Positions 53,477 to 64,000 of a DNA stretch of 64,000 bases are shown here, piece by piece. Source of the stretch: Megalonaias nervosa (lineage: Eukaryota > Mollusca > Bivalvia > Unionida > Unionidae); assembly GCA_016617855.1 (NCBI GenBank), contig JAECUM010012882.1, positions 51,742 through 115,741 on the forward strand, read 5' to 3'. The notes under the pieces are model-generated. The model saw only the letters and a list, made by a program, of their open reading frames with translations, searched no databases and had not been told where the DNA came from. Positions within the stretch are counted from its first letter, which is position 1. Each line of letters starts with the position of its first letter. Both the position numbers and the translations under genes were made by a program.

Positions 53477-54300
53477 ATAACTTGAAAAGATAACACTGAA
53501 ACTGAACCTGAAACTGAACCAGATACAAACTTCTAATTATTTACATTTAAAAGTGTGATATATATATTTTTGGGTGAAAATAACCTTTGTAATCTGAAAA
53601 AAAAATTGTGAGCAACAAAGTTTGTTCAGAACAGCCATTGCCAATTTATCATACAAATCCATCTTTACAGAAAGTTAAACCATCATTGGAACTGGGACAA
53701 AAAATGTCCACCTTCAGACAATTTAAAAAAAAACCTTTAAGAACATAAATCATATACAATGCTGGTACAGTTATGAATAAATTGATCCAAATTACCCATA
53801 CTTTTATTTTCATGTCTTTGTGCATGTAACAATGGGCAATTTTTGTAACCCATAACAAGGCTTCTGTTACTGCAGTTTTAAGCATTAAAACTAGATTTAG
53901 TCAGCTACATAACTGTATTCTGTTGCATAATACCACATTTAAAACTTTTATACATTACTATTTGAAGAAATGCTGTATGCCTTTATACAGTTTCCGGTTT
54001 ACATGTTTATTCCACTCGCAAATCAACAAACAGAAAAAAAGCATGTCATATCCAGGCACACAGATTTGTTGTGATTTCATGGTCATCAAGACGTTCTCAC
54101 ATTCGATGATCAAAATAACTGAACTGAAAAGGGAAGATCATACATGAAAAGACAAACAAATTCAGTGAATGTTTGTTACCCACCTATCATGGAGAAACCA
54201 ATTATGAAATCTGTAACCTTCAAGATGACCTGGAGAAACCAATTTCCAATGCTCTGTCTCAATGTGTATTAGAACAGTGCAGAAGAGATCTTTTTTTTTA
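53477..54300. other. Intergenic, no feature recognised
   Basis: AT-rich; scattered short frames only. Confidence 0.45.
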
Positions 54301-55290
54301 ATTAAAAGAAATGTGACCTTGACATTGCCAAAAAAACCCCTGTAAAATGCCATCAAATTGATAACCACTGTTCAGCTCTAGACCAAACAGAAAACCTGGT
54401 AATGTGACCTTGAACTTAAGGACAGGACCCCCCCGACATTGCAATAAAACATCTTTTAGTGACAGTGACTAAGTTTCATCCATTTATTTTTTAAACAGAT
54501 CTTAAGCAGAAGGGAATCTGGCAATGAAACCTAAAAAGCTGACCTGTGACTCCAATGTAGCAAGACCACACATTCTAGTGATGCAACACTCAATACTAGA
54601 CCATTCATTTTAACACAGTTCATGTTACAATAGAATGGTCGTACAACCAATTTCATTATGTAATAGTAAAATCCATGAAAGTATTGTCTAGTTTCATCCC
54701 CTTACCTCACTCGACTTAAAATTATAATTGAAAGTGTAATAGAAAATTTAACACATTACACCAAGACGGTGACCATAAGAACAGAACCCCTAATGTGGCA
54801 GAGATGCCTAAAAATGATTAAATACAAAAGTTACACACTTGAATCTCAAACAATTCTAAAGAGTGGAAGGCAAAGTGTCACTGAATGCTTGTGACCTTGA
54901 TTATGATGGGAATCCTGCAGAGCACTGCTTTAAATCTAGTTTCATCCCTTAATATGACTAGACTGCAAGGTTATGAAACTGAAGGAAAACTCAGAATATT
55001 GAGCCATGACCATCAAGAGATATGGTACTAGACTTCTAATGATATACAAGTATACCAAGTTTTCATGCCTTAATCTAAAAGGGATTATGTTGCAGGGAAA
55101 AAGTGATTTTTTTAAAAAAAGAAATAGCTGTGATCTTGATTTTAAATGTCTTTAAAGTTACAGTATGGAAGTGTGATGGAAAATTCTGAGCCATGACTTC
55201 ACCTTGAAATAAAAACCTCCAATGTTGTACAAGTATAAAAAGTTCCATTCCTTAATATCTTGCAAGTAAGTGTGATGGATATGTCTGCAA
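54301..55290 (-). repeat. Old dispersed repeat with TGACCTTGA motifs
   Basis: Repeated modules share 'GTGACCTTGA' (54313, 54403, 54894), 'AAGTTTCATCC.TTA', 'AATTCTGAGCCATGAC' and 'AATGT.GTACAAGTATA..AAGTT' (about 55035 and 55215). On the - strand the motif is TCAAGGTCAC. Probably related to the AGGTCA-rich family in inverse orientation. Confidence 0.55.
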
Positions 55291-55332
55291 TATTGTTTAG
55301 TGAAAAGGCATGGATAAAATAATAATTACCAT

Positions 55333-55513
55333 CTATACTAGCTTACAAGTTTATTCAAAATGCAAACAACAAGGATCCTATAATGCAGCTGCAGATCAAT
55401 GTCCATGTTGCTTGTTCTACAGATTACTTCTATCAAACTGCACAGACCCAGATGTGCCAGCACATTATGCAATGACGTATCTGGGCATGTGCAGTTTAAC
55501 TTAAGTAGATATT
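55333..55513. mobile_element. MITE-like element, copy 3 (about 180 bp)
   Basis: Left CTATACTAGCTTACAAGTTT and right GCAGTTTAACTTAAGTAGAT are TIR-like. The inside matches copy 1: GTTGCTTGTTCTA, CAAACTGCACAGACCCAGAT and the central palindrome CCCAGAT (55447) against ATCTGGG (55479). Confidence 0.6.
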
Positions 55514-57690
55514 ATATATACTTATTTATACCCATTAATGCAGACATTGAAACTAACAGTATTTATGTGTCAGTGTAAATGTAATATCAACAAGGTATAG
55601 TACAAAATGCCAGGATCATGTCAAAATGATTGTAAAATGCGTAATGAACTGATGGTACAAACATGTGAACAGATACTTTGGTACTATTAACCCATTCCAT
55701 GCTGACTTTTTCCTGTTATGTACAAAATAAAGATTGGTACAAATTTAGTAAAATATTGAAGAAGAGTACCCCATAAATGCATCACTTTACTGTTTCAATA
55801 CTGCACTGCTTTAAGCAAAACCATTTACACGATGTTATTTTGATAGGTTTTCCTGCATTCTCAACGATTTTGGAAATTGCCTATTAACACAACTTGGAAA
55901 GGAGAGATCCATGTACACATACCAGATGAACCACTCCCTCTCTTTAGCATGCCCAAACAACAAGATCCCACTTATAAGGGGGAGGGGGCAGGTGTGGATT
56001 CCATTTTTTCTTATAAAAACACTCAACAAAAAAAAGCAACTATTATCTGAATATGGATAAAATTGTGATAAAAACATGTAAATTAAACTGATATATCCTT
56101 TGTTTTTTTAATTGTGGAAAACTGCAGTTACTGCCCAGAAATTAGAATACACTTTTAATATGTATTGTACTAAATTTCCTTTTTAACAAATTTTCAGCAC
56201 ACTGTAAACATAAATATACACAACAAAACATTCATCAATTAATTAAAGTTATGCCTACTTTAGAAATAAATGCCAATAATATACAAGTCTTGTCAAGGAA
56301 TATGCATAGATCTCACATATTACAGAACATCAATGATATAGGTTATTTACAAAGGAGCAACCTTCTACTGAAATTTGATTTCCATAGTTGTAACAAACTC
56401 AACCATTCAGATGCAAGATTACATCATAAATATACACCAGTCTTGATGATACAACACAAGTCTGATCAAAATATGATCCGACATATAGATGTTAAAAAGC
56501 TTTGCCAATCAGATGCAAGATCATCTCCTTAATATGCATGGGTCTTACACATAATCACGTTCTTGGTAATACAAGCATACATGTCAAGTTTAATAAACAT
56601 AATCTCTAGAGTGGTGAAAAACAGATTTGAATATTTACCTTAACAGTACAGTGCTGATAAAATGCTACAAAACGATGGGTGGGAATGTCATTTCATCATT
56701 CTTTTTTGTTACAAAAAGTACAAATAAACTCTTAAGAAGTTCTTGATGTCACCTTAACCAATCCAAACAAAAGCAAATTTAGGTTTCTGCATTAAAGCTG
56801 TGGAACCTCTGCACTTGTCCCAATTACTGCTCCTACTGTACCTCCTTGCTTATTCCACCTTTCTGACTGGCTGCAATTTTTACTAATATAATGACTTTGT
56901 GAGTGCCTGGGTTTTAATGATCTGTGTGAAAATTCACTGATCATAGATTAGCATCAATTTTCTAGCCCTGTACTCAGACATAAAAGATACTGTGCAAGGA
57001 CATTGTCATCTAGTATCCTTGACCTCTGCTGATACATGTTCTGTTATTTTTATAACCTACTGAAATCATTTTCCAATATTTCTACACCTGGAATTGTGCT
57101 GCATAAATGCACAATCTTGCAGCACCTTTCTTTGTCTCTCAAAAGTACATGCATATGAAATTCTTCAATATTCACTATGAAAAAAAAGATGGTGGTATAA
57201 ACAGATACAATCAGCCATGATGTACAGCAGTGTGCAATTCAGCCCTACACTGTAAACAAGGTTCAAGCCATTTCAAAAACAAAAGATGAAAAATAAATTA
57301 AGCCAACAGTTACACTTTGCTTTTGATATTTTTAAATCTCATGAAGCAAAAATTATTCAGTGACTGAATGTTTCTACCTTGTTTACAGTGGGATTAATAC
57401 ATTGTTTGATCAATATACTATACAATTGATGATAATATTAAACTCTGAAAGAACTAAGGGTTGAGATGCCAAACCCCTGGACAGCAGTCTGTTGGAAAGG
57501 AAAAAGAAACTAACAAAAAATAGTGTCCTGTGAATGGCACATTATACACCCACCCCTGTTTAATGGTTCTCTATGCAGGCACTAGTAGCAGCATGGTTCT
57601 AAATGACCTGGACCAATAGTCCAAATATGCCTCTTGATGCAAAGTTAATGTGTAGAAACTACTGTATTATTAGACCCATCAAATTTATTA
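55514..57690. other. Intergenic, no gene recognised
   Basis: AT-rich, mostly non-repetitive. Diverged repeats with 'AATATGCATAGATCTCACA' (56299), 'AATATGCATGGGTCTTACAC' (56532) and a similar piece at 62960 belong to one old family. It could include 3' UTR of a - strand gene beyond the window, but no evidence decides this. Confidence 0.4.
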
Positions 57691-57694
57691 CCTA

Positions 57695-58065
57695 TGACCT
57701 TTAAATGCGAAATACAAAGTTTGGTCAATGTACATGGTCTAGAACTAAATTCGTCTTGCAGAAACTATTTTTCTTCTTTCAGTCATAGTGACCCAAAAGT
57801 GAAAGGCCTCTTCCTTAGCCCAAGTGCAAACTCTGCACAACTTTGGTTCAGGTATGTTTTGTTGAACTAGTGTTACTGGTTAGTGACCTTAATCTTTTAC
57901 ATTTTGATGCCCAATATAAAAGCTTCTTATAAAAGCCCAAGTGCAAGCTGTCAACAAAGTTTGCTCCAAGGATTTGATTCAGTCAGTGACCTTGCCTTTT
58001 GACCTCAAAATTTTCCTGACCCCCAAGTGCATGCTATCCACAAAGTTTATTAACTGGAGTAATAA
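57695..58065 (-). repeat. AGGTCA-rich dispersed repeat, reversed copy
   Basis: Read on the - strand: 'TTTTGAGGTCAAAAGGCAAG', 'GCTTGCACTTGGGC', 'AAGATTAAGGTCACTAACC' and 'GAAAGAAGAAAAATAGTTTC', the same order as in the + strand copies at 11.4 and 30.7 kb. Confidence 0.7.
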
Positions 58066-59985
58066 GTGCACAGAGAAACTGAATAACAGATGGATATGAT
58101 ACTTTCAGCCTTATGGTGGGTGTATAAATATTACCAGCACAAACATTCTATGACAATTTAGGTGGAAAATGCTGCTTTTAATGATTTCACTGGTGAGATT
58201 TCAAATGTAGATATTCCACTACTATGACCAGTAGCATGCTCAATATGTTATCTTTACAATATTGTTATTTATACTATAATTCTACCATAAAATGCAAATA
58301 GTGCAAGCCAAAGCTCTCCTGGAGAACTCATTGCTAATTACTAAGTATCAATAGAAGAATTCTTCGTCACAAGATGACAGACCTAAGTCTACACTGTGCT
58401 GATTATCATATACCAGGATTTTAGTGCAAGACTGATGAAGTTTACACAAGGTATCACGAGGACATTATCTGACATGGAAAACTGAATACATTCAAGTATA
58501 ATATATGGATGCATGGTATTTTCATATATATTTTTCCTATTATCAGGGATAACCACCGCACATTGTACTGTAGAATAAAAAATAAATATTTTGAGGATTA
58601 TGGCATTATGCTGTTGCAGAGTATTAACTTTGAAAATGTTATGCTGATGAAGTGTAATGCAATGTATTGATTGAACACATTATGCTGATGCAGTGTACTG
58701 ACTGAACACTATACAGGAAAACAAATGTAATCCTGTTTTATCTAGGTTCAACCTTCAGACACGTAGTAATAATGTATACAGTCACTAATGTAGAACAGGT
58801 ACGACTTTTAAAAAAATGAACACAAAAGTTTAACACTGCTGACAAGAATGCAACAAGTTGTCAGCTTACATGGGCAAAACTGGCACTCCAAGCATAATGG
58901 CAAATAGCATTTAGACCTAAAGAAATAATATCCTTTATGTTTAATTTAACACAGAAAATGATGCACAAGATAACACAATGTTAACATTGTTGACAGCCAT
59001 GTCAGTACCCTTGAAAATGTTTGCCTGTAGCTTTCCTTAAACAAGTGAACCAAAAATTCAACAAGACTGCAAAGAAATTATCTGATGTCAATGTTACATG
59101 AAGATGGATGAAATTTTGTGACACAATATTAAATCCAATATACCAGTATTCTTTTTAACATGGACAAACTGTTGCAAAATTAAAACGTGATTTACAATAT
59201 GTACAATCTGGCACCAACAATTTTCTACTGTAAAGAGCAAACATTCAATGGACAGCGAGTAAACAAGTGCTCCATGAGGAAATAAATAGGATGATCTTGT
59301 GGAGTGAATTCTGAAGGAGATCATGATACTGGTCCTTGAAATGTATGTACTTGATATATCAGTCCTAGTAAGTGTGGCTGGGATCAAAGGTCATGCTCTG
59401 CAACACTCTGCTGCAAATATTCCTGGTACAGTTTTTGCTAAAAAAAAAAACAAAAAAAAAAACAGATGAATTAGTTTTACTTATTGCTTTTCAGGAACAT
59501 ATGGCTAATAAATGCACTTGCAGGATTTACATAATGGCTAAATCCAAATACAAGTCATCTGACATCTAGTGATGGTATATCCATACCATCCTATGCTTAC
59601 ATTAAATCTCCTACTGAAGGTACCCAATGGACGTCACTCACAATTTTTGTACTACTTCTGCTGGTACCCTATGACCCTATGGTCAAGCCCTGTTCATGTA
59701 CTACTTACACAACTATCCTGTGGTCCAGCCCTGTTCATTTATATAATAACTTAAGCTGCACTGGGAAATATAAAATATACTGAATGCAGAAACGTCCATG
59801 TATTAAAAGGCACTTACATACAACTAGTTTAAAATGGCATCAAGTCTACCTTGAAATGGTTAGCACAGTTATGCTCCAGAAACTAAATTATTACATTGGG
59901 GGGGAGGATAAAAAGTAAAGCTGTATACTATTAGTAATATCAGAGAAAACCTGCATGTATTGGACCATACATCTCTTCAGATATT
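58066..59985. other. Intergenic, no gene recognised
   Basis: AT-rich, no repeat family assigned. A short 'ATTATGCTGATGCAGTGTA' direct repeat lies at 58640-58700. Confidence 0.4.
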
Positions 59986-59989
59986 CATA

Positions 59990-60182
59990 ATAACCTGACA
60001 GTGTGGGATTTGACATAATAAACTGAAAATATGGGATCTGACACAATAAGCTGACAGTCTGGGATTTAACACAATAAGCTGACAATCTGGGATTTGACAT
60101 TATCAGCTATTTGGGATCTGACCTAATAAGCTGACAATCCAAGATCTGACATAAGCTAAAAATTTGGGATCTGACCATTGTA
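59990..60182 (+). repeat. About 31-bp tandem repeat, about 6 copies
   Basis: The unit contains AATAAGCTGACAGTCTGGGA and TTTGACACA; copies differ in one or two positions and some are shortened. Confidence 0.85.
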
Positions 60183-61095
60183 AGCCAGTTTTGGCAAAAG
60201 ACAACTATCATTTATCCAGTAATTCAACATAATAATGGATCTAATTTCAATTAATTCTCAACAAGCAACTAAACTGTTGCTAATTTATCATAGCAACTGC
60301 ACAGTAAAGTGCTGCATGTAGGTTGTCTCCAAGTGAACAAACTGCCAACAACTCTTCTAAATGTGGACCTTCTATCCTATAGCAAAGAAGTACATGTATT
60401 AAATTCTACTTGAAACTGAAGGACCTTTGTGAAGGAAAATAGTAATTTGTAGAAGAAATATTTTATGTTCATGTGTCTATGATTAATCATTGCATGACCT
60501 TCTACCCCCAAAATTTGAAGAAAAAAAAATCAATTCAGATGTTGCTGAGAAAAGTAAATCTGCCATTCTGGAATAGCTCTGAGAATATCAAAATGATAAT
60601 ATCCTTTTTTGCAATCCCATTCCTGAGATATATCACACAAGATCTTTCTGTCTATCTAGTAAAAGTACAGTCTGAAATTTTTTTTTAATTGTCACTTGCT
60701 CTCTGCAAGTTAGTCTTCCAAGAAGCTGAACCTTTCCAAGGTATATCAATTAAAAATCTTGGCATTAACACAAGGTACAGCAGGCAACCAGTGTCACATG
60801 TCCGTAGTACAAATTAAAACCCTGAAGGAGACCAACCAAATGAAGCAAGATACAGTAAATTTTATTTTTGGGAAATGCTATTCTCAGCTTTGGAATTTCC
60901 AAAAGATGAAGTCTATTCAAGGATATTATTAATTAATAATTAAACAAATGGTGCATTAAAAATTATTATTTGTGCCAAATATGGATTTTTTAAAAAGCCA
61001 CCAATGCCAAAGGAGAACAAAATTGTGACAGGCTTTCAAAAGTATGCACACATTATGCAAAAATGACATTGTTTTTGTAGGAAGTCATTGCAACA
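60183..61095. other. Intergenic, no feature recognised
   Basis: AT-rich without a recognised gene or repeat. Confidence 0.4.
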
Positions 61096-61119
61096 ATGAT
61101 ACCACTGTGACAGATCAAC

Positions 61120-61265
61120 ATACACATACCTCATCTGGATGTCACTATATATACCTCGCCTGGACATTGTCACAAAATACCTCCTCTGGCAAATATATAT
61201 ACTTCCCCGCTTTAGCTATTATGTGTCACTATATATGGTTTCCCTGACACCTACATCTCACTAAA
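61120..61265 (+). repeat. TGTCACTATATATACCTC short repeat, first cluster
   Basis: Phrases 'GTCACTATATATACCTCGCC', 'TGGACATTGTCACAAAATAC' and 'ATGTGTCACTATATATGG' repeat at about 30-45-bp spacing; the same words recur at 61885-61990. Confidence 0.65.
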
Positions 61266-61884
61266 GACTGCTTATAACATTTCACAGCAGACCAGGATTT
61301 TTATAAAATTATAACTGAGAAACATTATATCCCAATTCAGTTTTTGTTTCAATGATGGTGGATATGCATGTAGTAAAAGTTTTACCATCTATTGAAAGTG
61401 TCAACATACATGTATTGTGCAGCCTTGAAGAAAGTGTCAATATACATGTACTGTACTGCCTTTAAGAAATTTCCAATATATATCTGTAATTTATTAGTAT
61501 CAGATTTTGTTATCCAAGTTTTCCTGACAATCTGTGGAAACATGGCTGATTACGGAGAGTATCTTTACTGAACACTCAATGTTTTTCAAGGTTCGTGAGG
61601 TATATTTGGATTAAAGCATGTCAATATGTTTGATTTCATACTGAAGATGACTCGCTAGAGAAATATGCTTCAAGCTGCACTCAATTATTCAACATATAGG
61701 TACAGAACAATACCTAAAGGATATTTCAAAATTATTGGTCAGAAGAGTACAAAACAAAGCATTTCTTCTCATGCTTTATTTACAATGAATGTGCAACACG
61801 AGTTTAAATTAATATGAATGTGGTATGATTATCACACTTTTTGTTACCTTGCACCTTTGTTATGCCTCGGTTATTGTATATATA

Positions 61885-61992
61885 TATTGCTGGCCATTTA
61901 CATGTCACTATGTGTCTCTATATATACCTCCCCTGGCCACTATATGACACTATATACACCTCCCTTAGCCACTACCTGTCACTAAACATGTC
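61885..61992 (+). repeat. TGTCACTATATATACCTC short repeat, second cluster
   Basis: 'GGCCATTTACATGTCACTAT', 'CTATATATACCTCCCCTGGC' and 'CTATATACACCTCCCTTAGC' form about three diverged units. Confidence 0.65.
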
Positions 61993-62379
61993 CACCATTA
62001 AGATATTGATTATGGTTAATGATTACATACATGTCTGACTCGAGACAAAATAGAAGTACAAAACTCTAGTGTTCCTTTATTATTCTGAAAAAAACTTTAT
62101 TTCTGCAGAATGTTCAGAGTATGTACTTTTAAGCAAAAGAATAAACAGTTACATCAGAGAAGTAAGCAAAAAGCAAAGAATGCTTTAAATATGACACTTA
62201 TGTCTGCTTAATTTCCCTGTCTGCTTTCTGACAAGTATACAGCAGGAAATTTTAGTAATAAACCAACTGTCCTGTTAAATTTAACCCCAGTCCTTGGACA
62301 AGACTAATTCTCTGCTTGTCAAAAAGAATTAAAACAGATAATTCTTCTTATAAATTGCAGTGCTTAAACAATCCGATAC

Positions 62380-62690
62380 TCTTGTACAATAAGATTTTCA
62401 AGATGGCCACCAAAGCAGCCATAATGCAAGTTTGGCACTATTTTCATTCAGGATCAATCAGACGGCATAGGAAGTATTTCAATAAAAACCTGATGTTCCT
62501 ACGACTATCCATTTGAGGAGGAATAATAATAAAAAAGATTTTCAAATTGGATGCTTTGGCAGCCAAACTGGATGTCTAAGCATCATCATTTTCATGAAGG
62601 ACCAACTAGAACTCGGGATAGATGTGTTTAAAATTTCATGGCAATTCCCTAAGTAGTTTCTGTCCAAAAACATGACAAAAATGCCAGAGT
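62380..62690 (-). repeat. GGTCCTAAATG dispersed repeat, copy 7, reversed
   Basis: Read on the - strand it has the head-to-body order of the other copies: 'GGACAGAAACTACTTAGGGA', 'TGAAATTTTAAACACATCTA', 'AGTTGGTCCTTCATGAAAAT', 'ACATCCAGTTTGGCTGCC', 'TATTATTCCTCCTCAAATGG', 'GGCTGCTTTGGTGGCCATCT'. This is the only copy in this orientation in the window. Confidence 0.75.
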
Positions 62691-64000
62691 TACTGGAAAA
62701 TCACCAATTTTGAAATACAACATGGTTCCATATTTACTTTTTAATATACCACAAAACATTTCCAACAGATATGCTGATGGGCGTTATGATTACTTGACAA
62801 ATGAACACAAAATGCATATAGTAACCTACAGTATTTTCAACAAAATAGTAAAACAATTGTTGATTATCACCAGCATAGCCAGTAATTCAAAATGGTGAAA
62901 AGAGGGAGGGTTGTGTTATTCCACATTGATTTACAAGCTGTCAAACATCAGGTTTGATTTAATATGCACAGATCTCACACATCATCAAACTCATCTTAGA
63001 TCTTTATGACTTAACCTATATCCAAAGTCTGATTAACACTGGACCTGAAAAATGGCTTCCAAAGTGGCAACAAGCAACAAGCACTAACAATCAGATGCCT
63101 CATCTTGTCAATAATACAGCTCTTGTTTACTATCAAATTTTACCAGCATCTTGACGATATTAGCTTATATTCCAGGTTTAATGAAAATCAAACAGAAACA
63201 TGGCTTCCCAAATTGTAACATACAACTGGTTATTGATGGATGACAGGTGGATGACAGATGCAAGGTCATACCATACACTCACCCGGCCTTACAGCCAAAA
63301 GGAAGTTACACTAAAAATAGGACCTACTTTGATAAGGACGTCCTGGACAGTGTTTTCATGTAATTTTTATTATGAACAACATCTTAATGACACCAAGCTC
63401 TGATTTCAATTTAATGACTCTCTCCAATGCATAATCAGATTTGCACAGTCATTTACATACCTTCTTAACTTTCACTGTGGCCAAGACAAAATCCTGCACT
63501 TCCAACATGTGCTTCCTTTGTTTCCTTGATAATGTGGGTTTTGTGCTGAAATTGTATAGGAATGTATGAAAATATGTACTTTTTGGTAAAAATCCAGAAA
63601 GAACCTCGCTGGCTGAATTTTATCTATAACCAATCTTCATACTTTTACTTGGCCTTTATATGCTTGCCAAAGTTTCCAAAAATAATTACATATGCAGCCA
63701 AGAAATCAGTGTTTGTACACCAATTACAAGCAACACACAAACATAACATGTTGCCATTTTCTTTACTTTGTTTTACATTCAAATGAAAAGTATGTTTTTA
63801 CAAGAGGCCATGAGGGACTAAGATCACTCACCAGGCCAGCATCTGCCTACTAGCTGCTGGCCAAGAAATCTGAGCAAGATGCTTTGTAAAGAAATATCTT
63901 CCAACACTGTTGATTACATTTTATGAAAACAAATGTTTTGTGGTTTTTCTGTTTTTGGCATCTTCATCTGTGTTTTATAGTATAACATTTAAAAGCCTTA
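62691..64000. other. Intergenic, no gene recognised
   Basis: AT-rich. Near 63800-63870 'ACAAGAGGCCATGAGGGACT' and 'AAGATCACTCACC' look like the head of a widespread molluscan dispersed repeat, from memory only. No coding exon recognised. Confidence 0.4.

Noticed and set aside
53377..64000. A second host gene on the - strand
   Set aside because: No frame shows conserved motifs, codon bias or paired splice sites; at most it could be untranslated sequence of a gene beyond the window.

Overview
The window looks like a metazoan, probably molluscan (bivalve-like), nuclear genome. It is AT-rich and full of repeats, with split genes, GT-AG introns, tRNA-derived SINEs ending in a GTTAAA(C)CC(AAC)n-type tail, and DIRS and Ty3/gypsy retroelements. 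The species is inferred from repeat character only. Most open frames are short and are explained by tandem repeats or chance.

Region 1 (1-29 kb) is the 3' part of one host gene on the + strand, an SLC6 neurotransmitter/amino-acid:Na+/Cl- symporter. Five exons (4529-4669, 7558-7657, 12946-13046, 17508-17678, 28580-28873) splice in phase to give the last 268 residues: the end of TM8, TM9 to TM12, and a 97-residue cytoplasmic tail ending in TGA, with AATAAA 90 bp downstream. Earlier exons lie upstream of the window. A decayed DIRS-type tyrosine-recombinase retrotransposon (about 1-1.8 kb) sits in the intron before the first visible exon. The introns hold long tandem arrays: 29 bp x about 92, 44 bp x about 26, 60 bp x about 5.5, and 41 bp x about 93 with a second, older block of about 20 copies split by a SINE.

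Region 2 (29-44 kb) is intergenic. It contains minisatellites, two dispersed repeat families (one rich in AGGTCA half-sites, one rich in CCATCTTGAAAAT) and a full-length but broken LTR retrotransposon on the - strand (36885-43213). Its domains are Ty3/gypsy-like but run gag-PR-IN-RT-RNaseH, the Ty1/copia order known from Gmr1-like elements.

Region 3 (44-52.5 kb) is a nest of mobile and satellite DNA. It includes repeats carrying many perfect CRE octamers (TGACGTCA), one of them next to a TATA box, a 27-bp perfect hairpin inside a larger fold-back, several short-period arrays, the 3' end of a second, conventionally ordered Ty3/gypsy element on the + strand, a long-TIR element apparently inserted in its 3' region, and a SINE.

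Region 4 (52.5-64 kb) is AT-rich sequence with small MITE-like elements and diverged dispersed repeats. I recognise no gene there.
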